Shown here in pieces: positions 8,358 to 15,706 of a DNA stretch of 31,643 nucleotides. The stretch is from IMG/VR virus record IMGVR_UViG_3300020404_001579, positions 1 to 31,643 of that record, one strand, 5' to 3'. The stretch comes from a virus. The position numbers and the translations under genes are program-made. Position 1 is the first letter of the stretch. The number at the start of each line of letters is the position of its first letter. The notes below the pieces were generated by a model. That model was not told where the DNA came from and ran no database searches. It was given only the letters and a program-made list of their open reading frames with translations.

Positions 8358-9541
8358 TATGCGCCACCTCCGTCTAATTCTAGATCACCACTTGTATATA
8401 TCGCTGTTGCCGTTCCTCCGTCAACTAAATAGACATCACTTCCGTTTGTAGCTGGCACCCATTCGCTTGCCGATGCGCTCCATGCTAATACTTCGCCATC
8501 AACTAAACCTGTCACGTTAACGTTAGCTAATGTTTCAATATTTTCGCCTGTGATATCTAAAAGATATGATTGTAAATCACTGATTTGTGATTCTGTTATG
8601 CTCAACGCTGCTTGATGTTGAGTTACACTTGATTGTGTTATGTTTGCGTCTGGAACATTTGCCCAAACTACTGCTGCTGAAAGATCATTTATTTCAGCAG
8701 TCAAATATGCTGACAAGTCACTAATTTGTGATTGTGTTATACTCAATGCTGCCTGGTGTTGTGTTACTGCTGATTGAGGAACATTTGCATCAGGTATATT
8801 TGCCCATACAACAGCACTTGATAAATCATTTGTTTCTGTAAAACTTGTTAGATATGGTTGTAAATCACTTATTTGTGATTCAGTAATAGTCAATGCTGCT
8901 TGGTGTTGTGTTACGTTGCTTTGTGCAACATTACTGTTTGCTAAAGCACCATCGATTACACTTGCAGGAATTAAACTGTTTACACCGTCAACTAACAGAG
9001 TGCTATCGTCTCCAAATACACTCCCTGTCAAATCTCCATCTAGTCCTGTGTCTAACAGTGGTGAAAAATCTATGTCAAAAGAACTAGCATCGTCTCTTGT
9101 GAATGTGGCAATATATGAATCTGGATTCATTTCACCACTTACAAGTCTTGATAAATTTGTATCATCTAAATATGAAGTTAAGTCAATAGTTGTTACAGTT
9201 CCGTCTTCGTCTGTGTATTGAAGATCATTTCCTACTTTTGCAATGCTTGTAGTTGTTTCTAAACTTGGTATATCTGGTGGCGTGTAAGTAATTGAAGCAG
9301 TGTCACCGTCGTATGTAACTGCACCTGAACCACTTGCTGCTGCTGGTGTGCCTACTGTAATGTCAGCTACTGTGCTTCCACTACTAACATTATATGGTTG
9401 TGAATTCCAAGTAGTGGCACCATCGCCGACTTTTATTTTGCCGGAATCTATTTCAAGTCCTAATTCGCCTTCTTCAAGAACAGTATCAGCTGCTGCCCAT
9501 TGTGCTGCGGTTCCACGCTTTAATTTAATAGTAACTGCCAT
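8357..9541 (-). CDS. Tail-fibre-like protein with Mtd-type N-terminus and three internal repeats, 394 residues
   Basis: The N-terminus reads IKLKRGTAAQWAAADTVLEE, then GELGLEIDSGKIKVGDGATTW, the same module as at the start of the downstream fibre protein. Residues ~195-340 hold three tandem copies of a unit with core VTQHQAALSITESQISDLQ followed by a YL-containing linker. The C-terminus ends GDLELDGGGA, similar to the tail of the gene upstream (ADLVLDGGAP). The repeats look like a trimeric coiled-coil or shaft segment. One-base TAATG overlaps join it to both neighbours, so the three fibre genes are probably translated together. Role: virion fibre, exact position unknown. Confidence 0.85.
   Translation of the reverse strand: MAVTIKLKRGTAAQWAAADTVLEEGELGLEIDSGKIKVGDGATTWNSQPYNVSSGSTVADITVGTPAAASGSGAVTYDGDTASITYTPPDIPSLETTTSIAKVGNDLQYTDEDGTVTTIDLTSYLDDTNLSRLVSGEMNPDSYIATFTRDDASSFDIDFSPLLDTGLDGDLTGSVFGDDSTLLVDGVNSLIPASVIDGALANSNVAQSNVTQHQAALTITESQISDLQPYLTSFTETNDLSSAVVWANIPDANVPQSAVTQHQAALSITQSQISDLSAYLTAEINDLSAAVVWANVPDANITQSSVTQHQAALSITESQISDLQSYLLDITGENIETLANVNVTGLVDGEVLAWSASASEWVPATNGSDVYLVDGGTATAIYTSGDLELDGGGA
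8540..8965 (-). repeat. Three tandem ~145-base repeats inside the fibre gene
   Basis: Three copies of a block, recognisable on the plus strand by 'atttgtgattctgttatgct' or close variants, begin near 8580, 8724 and 8868. They code for the VTQHQAALSIT/SQISDL units. Spacing is close to 144 bases and copies differ at a minority of bases, more alike than the propeller repeats downstream. Confidence 0.8.
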
Positions 9542-11223
9542 TATGGAGCTCCTCCATCAAGAACTAAATCTGCGCCACCTGTATATACTTGTGGAGCAAG
9601 TGCAATTCCTTGCCATTCTCCTGCAGAGTTGTTATATGCTAGAACATTGTTATTAGCAGGACTTGTGATATTTACTTCTGATATATAATTGAAATCAAAA
9701 TTGCTTACTGTTGATGTATTAAAATTTATACTTGAAGTGTTGTAATTTACAGCAGATGCACCAAAATTTACTGTGCTGCTATTGTCTATACTGATATTTT
9801 GACTTGCATCTATAGTTAAAGCATTATTGAAACTTATAACACTTGCAGCATCTATTGACATTGCATTTGTTGCAGTAGCGGCTACTGTAATAGCATCAAC
9901 GCCTCCTAAGCTCAGATTTGAACTTGAATCAACATCAAATACATTGACTGTAGCCTCAGCACTTATTGTCATGCTATCACCGCCACCTAATGTAAGGTCA
10001 CCATTTGTTGCGACTTCAATTGCTGTTACTGCTGATTCTGCTATGCTCATTGCACTGCCACCTAGTGACAATAATCCTGATGCATTTATATCAATAACGT
10101 TAGTAGCACTTGCATGGACACTGATTGCAGGGCCTGCGCCGATTGTAACAAGGTTGTTTTCATCTATTGTTATACCAGCAGTTGCAAGTCCGTCAACTGT
10201 AATTGCTCCGCCGCCTATATCAATATCACCGTTAATAGCAATAGTAAATTCGCTGGCAAAATCAATAGCACCAGTAACACTAAATGTTCCAGTATTTGCA
10301 TTTAAAGTAATATTACCGTCAGTAGCACCAGTGCCGGCTGAAATTGTAACACTGCCACCTTGGGCATTATTAGATGCATCTGTTGCAGTGATTGTAATAC
10401 CACCGCCTACTAAGTCACCACCGCCTACTAATGTAGGTCCTTGTATTTGTGTATTAACATTTACAGTATAATCACCTAAGAATATATCACCAATTCTAAA
10501 TGCATCAGCAGGAGGTGTATACGTAAATGCCATAGGTCCAGTTTGTGTAATATCTCCGTTGCCACTTGGCGAGTTTTGCGTGATTTGTAATATTGGTGGA
10601 GTATATGATATAACACCTCCAGTATATGTTAATGCACCATTACCACTATTAGCAAACTGCTGAACACTAAAACTATTATGTATAGTTGTTATGTTTGTAG
10701 CAAACTCGGCACCAGAAAAATCAATAATAGTTCCGCCGTTTGGAAGACGCAAATTACCATCTTGTTGGAACACCCATGTATAACTGTTAGTGCTGTTATC
10801 GGTTATAACATTTAATGTTTCACTGTTATCAATAATTGTGTTAGTTGTGTTTATGTCAACATCTACTGCTGTTATGTTAACAGTTGTATCGCCGCTGTTA
10901 ATATCAATATTAACGCTGTTGTCTACATTTATGTTAAAATTCACAGCAATATTCATTGTTACACTAAAATTAATATCGATAATAAAATTATTGTCAATAT
11001 CAATATTCAATGCTACCATTGTAATATTTGAAGTATTTTGGATTTGAATTTGTTGTGTTATAATTAATGTGTTGTTTACATTTACTGTAATTACGTTTTG
11101 TGTAATACCTGTAACTGCAAATATATTTGTAAAGTTTTGATTAACTTTTACAAACGCATCATAGATACATTCCCCGTCTGTTGCGAGTCTACCTGATCCT
11201 ACATTTATTAATTCAAAACTCAT
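9541..11223 (-). CDS. Tail-fibre-like protein, Asn-rich beta-repeat, 560 residues
   Basis: The start SFELINVGSGRLATDGECIY then DAFVKVNQNFTNIF is a module common at the N-terminus of T4-like marine fibre proteins. Residues ~45-145 are extremely rich in Asn, Ile, Val and Asp (for example NIDIDNNFIIDINFSV), suggesting a stacked beta solenoid. Residues ~360-520 contain ~33-residue repeats with the core LSLGG or LTLGG followed by ITV/ISA. The C-terminus ADLVLDGGAP resembles that of the next gene. A TGAGGA ribosome binding site overlaps the stop of the preceding gene. It is probably a virion fibre; which one cannot be told. Confidence 0.82.
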   Translation of the reverse strand: MSFELINVGSGRLATDGECIYDAFVKVNQNFTNIFAVTGITQNVITVNVNNTLIITQQIQIQNTSNITMVALNIDIDNNFIIDINFSVTMNIAVNFNINVDNSVNIDINSGDTTVNITAVDVDINTTNTIIDNSETLNVITDNSTNSYTWVFQQDGNLRLPNGGTIIDFSGAEFATNITTIHNSFSVQQFANSGNGALTYTGGVISYTPPILQITQNSPSGNGDITQTGPMAFTYTPPADAFRIGDIFLGDYTVNVNTQIQGPTLVGGGDLVGGGITITATDASNNAQGGSVTISAGTGATDGNITLNANTGTFSVTGAIDFASEFTIAINGDIDIGGGAITVDGLATAGITIDENNLVTIGAGPAISVHASATNVIDINASGLLSLGGSAMSIAESAVTAIEVATNGDLTLGGGDSMTISAEATVNVFDVDSSSNLSLGGVDAITVAATATNAMSIDAASVISFNNALTIDASQNISIDNSSTVNFGASAVNYNTSSINFNTSTVSNFDFNYISEVNITSPANNNVLAYNNSAGEWQGIALAPQVYTGGADLVLDGGAP

Positions 11224-11232
11224 ATTCTATCC

Positions 11233-11664
11233 TCAGTGGTTCATCTTTATACTGTTTATTGTTCCATCAGTCCAATTAGAAATAAAGGCACGTAGCCATG
11301 TATAGTTGCCTATAAAATTATATACTAAAATGTCTGTCACTGGTTCATCATATTCTAACTTGAATGGAACCTTACGTGATGTCCATAGCCCTGTTGTAAG
11401 CACACATGTTGCTTCTTCAATTACTACAGGTGCCCAATCTGTTCCATCATTACAATTTGTATAAAATGGATCTTGTGGATCTACACCCAATGTGCCTTCT
11501 ATTTCTATACAGCCTATAAATCCTGTCAATACTATTTGCACAGTATGCAAACCATCATCTCGGCTATAAAAGCCATCGCCTTTGTATTTCTCACCTCTTA
11601 ACACCTGAACGCTGCTATCGCCAGGATGTGTTGTTAACGGGAGTAGTGTTTCACTGTTTGCCAT
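11233..11664 (-). CDS. Structural beta-sandwich protein, 143 residues (paralogue of the 269-residue protein)
   Basis: Residues ~38-60 (LHTVQIVLTGFIGCIEIEGT) and the C-terminal ILVYNFIGNYTWLRAFISNW pattern match the C-terminal half of the next protein upstream (VHTAQFY, VKIQGTL, FKGVFSYLRF). Both therefore share a domain, likely a small beta-sandwich. The gene sits at the head of the fibre run, behind a TATAAATA late-promoter-like box 15 bases before its ATG. Role: probably a fibre-attachment, neck or baseplate-associated protein; this rests on position only. Confidence 0.78.
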   Translation of the reverse strand: MANSETLLPLTTHPGDSSVQVLRGEKYKGDGFYSRDDGLHTVQIVLTGFIGCIEIEGTLGVDPQDPFYTNCNDGTDWAPVVIEEATCVLTTGLWTSRKVPFKLEYDEPVTDILVYNFIGNYTWLRAFISNWTDGTINSIKMNH

Positions 11665-11679
11665 AGTAATATTTATCCA

Positions 11680-11687
11680 TATTTATA
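11680..11687 (-). promoter_or_regulatory. Late-promoter-like box TATAAATA
   Basis: The minus strand carries a perfect T4 late -10 sequence, TATAAATA, in the gap between the 269- and 143-residue structural genes, with a second near-match (GATAAATA, 11677 to 11670) just downstream. T4 late promoters use this box with gp55/gp33; related marine phages use a similar one. AT-rich DNA raises the chance of a coincidental match. Confidence 0.45.
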
Positions 11688-11689
11688 TT

Positions 11690-12499
11690 TTAGTTCCTAA
11701 CTAATATTTTTAACAATTTATCAGTTGGATCGGCATCTGCTTCAAATCTCAAATAGGAAAATACACCTTTGAAATTATTAAACACGGGTCTTTCTTCTGT
11801 GCCATCAAAAGCAACAGTGTCAATATCATACCAGTCGTTTTGTCCTGTGATTTGGTTATCTAGTGTTCCTTGTATTTTTACATTTCCTACATAACCATTA
11901 CCATTAACTGCATCTGTATAAAACTGTGCAGTATGAACAGCTTCGTTTTTGTTTATTTTTGGCTGTGCAGTAATCTTGTTTAAACTATCATAACCAGCAT
12001 ACCAAAAATCTCCAACAGCTAGGAAGTTGTTTATAGTTTGACTTGATCGTATAGTAGGTTGTGCGCAGTCGTCTATGTAAATTGTTCCACATGCTCCGAA
12101 TTGTCTATCTGAATAAGATACAACTCTTTGGTCACAAGTTTCTTTTTGAAACACTGTATAAGTTAAGTATTGGCTAGGCAAATTAAGTAAATCGTTTTCT
12201 GTAATGTTTACAAAAAACATTCCTTTGGTTGATTTAGTTGATCCGTCATCTTGAACCACGGCATTGTATTGCAGCACTTGATCTTTTTCGTCATCGTATG
12301 CTGTAAATTCAATTTCTTGGCCCGCTATGTCTATAGGCTTTTGATCTGGATTCAACATGCGAAATTGAATCTTATTATCAACGCCTTTATATATTTTTAA
12401 GTTTCTACTATACACTGGTCTATACTCCACAACAAATCCTATATCGTTTGAAATAACGTCGACTAAATTTTTGTATAAATATCTAGGTATTAATTGCAT
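11690..12499 (-). CDS. Putative virion structural protein, 269 residues
   Basis: The N-terminal ~130 residues include YRPVYSRNLKIYKGVDNKIQ then DIAGQEIEFTAYD, a layout like the immunoglobulin-like domain of phage baseplate/fibre connectors. The C-terminal ~90 residues repeat the fold of the smaller downstream protein (GNVKIQGTLDNQ, NDWYDIDTV, FSYLRFEADA). Cys pairs occur near the middle (CDQR, CGTIYIDDC). A TGAGGATC ribosome binding site precedes the ATG, and a GATAAATA late-like box lies 22 bases upstream. It opens the structural block. Function is inferred from neighbours. Confidence 0.8.
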   Translation of the reverse strand: MQLIPRYLYKNLVDVISNDIGFVVEYRPVYSRNLKIYKGVDNKIQFRMLNPDQKPIDIAGQEIEFTAYDDEKDQVLQYNAVVQDDGSTKSTKGMFFVNITENDLLNLPSQYLTYTVFQKETCDQRVVSYSDRQFGACGTIYIDDCAQPTIRSSQTINNFLAVGDFWYAGYDSLNKITAQPKINKNEAVHTAQFYTDAVNGNGYVGNVKIQGTLDNQITGQNDWYDIDTVAFDGTEERPVFNNFKGVFSYLRFEADADPTDKLLKILVRN

Positions 12500-12514
12500 A
12501 TAGGATCCTCATTT

Positions 12515-12529
12515 ATATAAGTATTTATC
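12515..12529. promoter_or_regulatory. Back-to-back late-promoter-like boxes between divergent genes
   Basis: In the 33-base gap between divergent genes, the plus strand has TATAAGTA (12515-12522), pointing to the 122-residue gene, and the minus strand has GATAAATA (12529-12522), pointing to the structural block. The two share one base. The minus box sits at a normal distance from its ATG; the plus box would leave only a ~5-base leader. Confidence 0.4.
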
Positions 12530-12532
12530 GGC

Positions 12533-12901
12533 ATGTTATTAAAAAATATAGAGAAAAATTTTCCATTCATATCAGTAGTCGCTTATGGCGGGCAAGAATA
12601 TGTTGGAGTGATTGTAAATCAAGATACCACAGTTACAACAATGTATATCTACACAAAGTTGAAAACTGATGAGGACAAAAAACTTTTATTAGAACTTGGT
12701 GAAATATGGTGGTGGGAATCAAACAGAATGATACCTATCAATATATTTTTACGTAAAGAAATAACACCGTTAAATTATGCTATGATGACAATGAATACTA
12801 AAGATGTTAAAGTAAGTGTTGGCCCGTGTGTAAATTTAAACAATTTAAGTTTAAAAAGAGTAAAAAGAAAAAGCGTTCAAGTTATGAGACGCTCTCGTTA
12901 A
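12533..12901 (+). CDS. Hypothetical protein, 122 residues, lone plus-strand gene
   Basis: The protein starts MLLKNIEKNFPFISVVAYGG and has Trp-rich EIWWWESNRMIPINIFL in the middle, then a basic C-terminus (KRVKRKSVQVMRRSR). I recall similar proteins in T4-like cyanophages but know no function. The N-terminal half looks like a small beta barrel. No good ribosome binding site lies before the ATG. Its last 20 bases overlap the end of the convergent mini-polymerase gene. It is divergent from the structural block, with late-like boxes in the gap. Confidence 0.8.
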   Translation: MLLKNIEKNFPFISVVAYGGQEYVGVIVNQDTTVTTMYIYTKLKTDEDKKLLLELGEIWWWESNRMIPINIFLRKEITPLNYAMMTMNTKDVKVSVGPCVNLNNLSLKRVKRKSVQVMRRSR

Positions 12902-13451
12902 GTTCCTCACAAATTAAATTCATATGAACAACACATGACATAGCATAAGCTATAGCATGTGCCTTCTTAAAGTAATAACTTTTATCCTCTGGTTTTTTCC
13001 AGACTTCTGTTTCGATTGTTTGCCAAGTTTCGTTGACAAGATGCCTCTTTGCAGGCCGAATTATCGCTAATACGGCTGCTAATTGTTCCACTGACTTTGG
13101 CTGCAACTTTCGTAAGATGTTGCCATGACCGTTGACGTGAAAGAGCAAGTTGGTGAAATCGTCGTGCTCCAATAGTTGCCATTCTGGTTCCTTTCTCATT
13201 AGTTGTTGTAAATGTTCTTCGTTTTTCACTTTGCTATATATAGATACATTCAAAAAATCTAATTTAAAGTAACCTCGTTCTTCTGCTACTTTGTAATCTA
13301 TTGTTGCTAAATTATCAACAGGATTGTGCGGACATTCAGTAACATACACACCTGTATTATGTTTTTTACCTGTGTCAAGTTTAGCTGTAATATGTTGTAT
13401 CTTATCTAATACAATATTTCTATCAGCAAAATCTATATCAATATCAGGCAT
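12882..13451 (-). CDS. Miniature DNA polymerase III alpha (DnaE)-like protein, 189 residues
   Basis: Segments match DnaE catalytic motifs in order. MPDIDIDFADR (1-11) resembles PDFDVDF with its two metal-binding Asp residues. HNTGVYVTE (31-39) resembles HAGGVVI. GYFKLDFLNVS (60-70) resembles LVKFDFLGL, with the third catalytic Asp as Asp65. LLFHVNGHGNILRKLQP (102-118) then AAVLAIIRPA (125-134) resembles the fingers segment VFQLES..MKDLIKRLQP..ALFRPG. KKAHAIAYAM (162-171) resembles KSHAAAYAL. The usual protein exceeds 1000 residues; here PHP, thumb, OB and tau-binding regions are absent. An AGGATAAG ribosome binding site precedes the ATG. Polymerase activity is not established; a degenerate or regulatory role is possible. 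Confidence 0.75.
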   Translation of the reverse strand: MPDIDIDFADRNIVLDKIQHITAKLDTGKKHNTGVYVTECPHNPVDNLATIDYKVAEERGYFKLDFLNVSIYSKVKNEEHLQQLMRKEPEWQLLEHDDFTNLLFHVNGHGNILRKLQPKSVEQLAAVLAIIRPAKRHLVNETWQTIETEVWKKPEDKSYYFKKAHAIAYAMSCVVHMNLICEELNESVS

Positions 13452-13461
13452 ATTACTTATC

Positions 13462-13743
13462 CTATAATAAAAATAGTTGCATCATTGCGATTGAATTCAT
13501 GACTACAAACCATGCACATAATACAATAGCAAATGCTGCCTTACGTATCACTGTGCTTATAACTCCAAGAATACTTCCTGCCAAGTATAATGGAATAAAG
13601 ATTTTTGTTGCTGGATCTAATACTGTCCATGTCAAAATAGCACTAGCTGCTATTAATATTGTTGTTTCTACTAGTTCACAATAAAAAGCTACAGGAGATA
13701 ATCTGTAACTTTCTTTACAAAAATCTACAATGTATTTAATCAT
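13462..13743 (-). CDS. Small membrane protein, 93 residues
   Basis: After a charged start (MIKYIVDFCKESYRLSP) the protein has about three hydrophobic segments at ~24-42, ~48-66 and ~70-92, so three membrane passes are likely. No enzyme motif is visible. Its ATG overlaps the stop of the 60-residue gene by 4 bases, and the mini-polymerase gene follows after 10 bases. It probably sits in the host inner membrane; the role is unknown. Confidence 0.78.
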   Translation of the reverse strand: MIKYIVDFCKESYRLSPVAFYCELVETTILIAASAILTWTVLDPATKIFIPLYLAGSILGVISTVIRKAAFAIVLCAWFVVMNSIAMMQLFLL

Positions 13744-13922
13744 ATTGCATCTACCTTACTCCAATGCTTTTCGCCTTCAGTAGGTGTGTTACCAATATAC
13801 TCTTCTCCTGTCTCTCTGTCAACCAATTTCCACTTCATAGGACATTTAGTTTTGACAACTAGTTCTACAGACTCTTCAAGTTCATAAACTTGCACACCGT
13901 TTTGAAGTTTTCTAAAGTTCAT
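13740..13922 (-). CDS. Hypothetical protein, 60 residues
   Basis: The ORF starts MNFRKLQNGVQVYELEESVE and contains CPMKWKLVDRETGEEYIGN, a pattern suggesting a small beta domain. ATGA overlaps join it to both neighbours (zinc-finger gene upstream, membrane protein downstream), which supports it as a real coding gene. No family is recognised. Confidence 0.7.
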   Translation of the reverse strand: MNFRKLQNGVQVYELEESVELVVKTKCPMKWKLVDRETGEEYIGNTPTEGEKHWSKVDAI

Positions 13923-14599
13923 AAGTTTGCTTCTTTTACTATTTGTTTTGCTAATTCAACATCTTTGGGTTGTCTTTTAAATCTTAGTGCCCAGTGCTTC
14001 GGATCTAATACTGAACCTAACATTCCAAGTTGTTCATCATTTAGTTTAGATAATGCTTCTTTACCACTAGCACAATTTAAAACTAACCAAGGAGATATCT
14101 TGCCATCTTTTATATCCCATGTCATTCTGTTTGTGCTTACATATAAAAAATAATGATTGTATGTAGAATCTTTTTCAGATGCCCATTCTATCATTGTTTG
14201 TATACTTCTTTCTAAAGCTGTTTCTACACCTTCCTTACGTATTAATTCAACAGCATATTTTTCATACATTTCATCTCTGCACCAGTGATCTAATTTGACA
14301 CCACTAGTGACCACATAATCAATATAGCGATCAGGGTATAAAGGTCGAACATTAGATACAAAACTGCCGAACTTAACGAACGCATTATAAAAACTGCTTT
14401 TGACAAAATCTTCATATATTTTTTCCTTTTTATGCCCTGCACTTAATTTATAAAATCTTTGAAATGCATAAAAACCTATTGTAACACGTTTTTCATCTTT
14501 TTGCAACCAACGTCTTTTTGGCTCGCACATGTGAGCCATTAGTGTGCTTTCTTTCATATAACTTTTGTTGCAATATTCGCATGTGTATTTAGATGTCAA
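13919..14599 (-). CDS. Zinc-finger protein of unknown function, ~226 residues
   Basis: The N-terminus has a zinc finger, YTCEYCNKSYMKESTLMAHMC: C-x2-C-x12-H-x-C. The rest is mostly helical, with FYAFQRFYKL, NAFVKFGSFVSNV, LYPDRYIDYVV and an Arg/Lys-rich C-terminus. No ATG lies before the finger. I chose TTG at 14599, which gives an 11-base overlap with the upstream gene. A TTG at 14662 has a better ribosome binding site (GAGGT) but would give a 74-base overlap and a longer Lys-rich start. I recall similar proteins in T4-like cyanophages. A DNA- or RNA-binding role is plausible because of the finger. Confidence 0.72.
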   Translation of the reverse strand: MTSKYTCEYCNKSYMKESTLMAHMCEPKRRWLQKDEKRVTIGFYAFQRFYKLSAGHKKEKIYEDFVKSSFYNAFVKFGSFVSNVRPLYPDRYIDYVVTSGVKLDHWCRDEMYEKYAVELIRKEGVETALERSIQTMIEWASEKDSTYNHYFLYVSTNRMTWDIKDGKISPWLVLNCASGKEALSKLNDEQLGMLGSVLDPKHWALRFKRQPKDVELAKQIVKEANL

Positions 14600-15059
14600 C
14601 TTTTTCGTAACCGTGTTCTTTGGCGAGCTCTTTGATTTCTTTTTTTGTAGATATTCTAGCAAGTGTTTCTACCTCGTCCATTTTCATTTCTGGATAAATT
14701 TGTGCTAACAAATTTACTGCTTTACTGCTGTCGTCTTTTTTCTTTTTAAGTCCTATCCAAGGATGGAACTGTTTCTTTCCTGTTTTACCTGCAACACATA
14801 ATAGTTGCCATTGTAGTTTTACATGATTTGTGCCGCCTAACACATTCCAGTTTTTATTATAGTATTCGTTCACCTTAAACACTGCTAGTGCAGTTTTTTC
14901 ATAGTTGCCTTTTACACTGCTAATATAACGGTTTAAGTTCCATAAGTCAAGTTTTATATCTTTCTTGCCATCTTCACCGGCAGCATCATACAGCTCTTTA
15001 AAGCCCATGTCAATGCTTGGAATAAGTTCTTTAAATAAGTCTAGTTCTTTGTTTGCCAC
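14589..15059 (-). CDS. Hypothetical protein, 156 residues
   Basis: The start is GTG (MANKELDLFKELIPSIDMGF) with GGAG 12 bases upstream, inside the end of kdsB (19-base overlap). The protein is mixed helical with LDLWNLNRYISSVKGNYEK and a C-terminal part that looks like a small helix-turn-helix or SAP-like motif (EVETLARISTKKEIKELAKE). It is paired with the zinc-finger gene and probably acts with it. No function is known to me. Confidence 0.75.
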   Translation of the reverse strand: MANKELDLFKELIPSIDMGFKELYDAAGEDGKKDIKLDLWNLNRYISSVKGNYEKTALAVFKVNEYYNKNWNVLGGTNHVKLQWQLLCVAGKTGKKQFHPWIGLKKKKDDSSKAVNLLAQIYPEMKMDEVETLARISTKKEIKELAKEHGYEKVDI

Positions 15060-15706
15060 TTTTCTAAATCTCCAGGCGTGTTTATTTCTATTCCATCAAA
15101 CTCAACTTCTACTACACCAATCTTTACACCATTCTGTATCCAACGAAGCTGTTCTAGTTTTTCAATATCTTCTTCAGGAAATTTTTTGCTAGTGGTATAC
15201 ATAATTTTTGCTTCTCTGTTATAACCGTAGATACCTAAATGATGGTCACCATACGTTAGGCTTGCACGTAGGAACCAATGTGCTCTACCTCGACTATGTA
15301 TCATTTTAACACTGTTTGGATCATTTCGCAAGTCAAAATCCATTGGCGTAAAAGCTGTAGCTACATCACTACGTTGTAATTCTGATTCCACTGCACGTAT
15401 TATCTCAGGTGTAATATCTGGCATATCTCCTTGAACATTAATATACCTATCGTATTCTAAAACTTCATCAATAACTTGCATACAACGTTCAGTGCCGTTT
15501 TCTGCTTCTTGTGTCATAATACATTTGCCAGCACCCATATGATTATATACTTCTTGTGCATCTGTAAGCACATACGTATCTAATCCTGTAGCTGCACATT
15601 TGTTATAAACGTGTTCAACTAATGGCACATTGTTTAGTAATGCCATCATTTTGCCTGGATAGCGTGTGCTTGCATATCTAGCGGGTATTAGAATTGCTGT
15701 TGTCAT
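15041..15706 (-). CDS. kdsB: CMP-Kdo synthetase (3-deoxy-manno-octulosonate cytidylyltransferase)
   Basis: It should couple Kdo to CTP to make CMP-Kdo, the donor for Kdo transfer. Visible motifs are IPARYASTRYPGK (7-19, nucleotide binding), HVYNKC, NGTERCMQV, YINVQGDMP (the family usually has GDEP), HHLGIYGYN and EKLEQLRWIQNG. At 221 residues it is a little shorter than bacterial KdsB (~245). The start ATG lies 29 bases inside the end of kdsA, so the pair is translationally linked. The Glu-to-Met change in GDEP is unusual, but the other motifs suggest an active enzyme. Confidence 0.92.
   Translation of the reverse strand: MTTAILIPARYASTRYPGKMMALLNNVPLVEHVYNKCAATGLDTYVLTDAQEVYNHMGAGKCIMTQEAENGTERCMQVIDEVLEYDRYINVQGDMPDITPEIIRAVESELQRSDVATAFTPMDFDLRNDPNSVKMIHSRGRAHWFLRASLTYGDHHLGIYGYNREAKIMYTTSKKFPEEDIEKLEQLRWIQNGVKIGVVEVEFDGIEINTPGDLEKWQTKN

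Noticed and set aside
8200-9541. Mtd-type N-termini as a hint of a diversity-generating retroelement
   Set aside because: No reverse transcriptase gene and no template/variable repeat pair is visible. The N-terminal module alone is common in fibres without such elements.
3949-10471. Long plus-strand open frames opposite the fibre genes (for example 3949-4230, 5581-5967, 7834-8157, 9827-10471)
   Set aside because: They are mirror frames of Gly/Thr/Ala-rich repetitive fibre genes. Their products are low-complexity Pro/Val/Ser chains without ribosome binding sites.
12885-12901. Short stem GAGA-CGC-TCTC at the convergent gene ends as a terminator
   Set aside because: The stem is only 4 base pairs with a 3-base loop, and no T-run follows on either strand.
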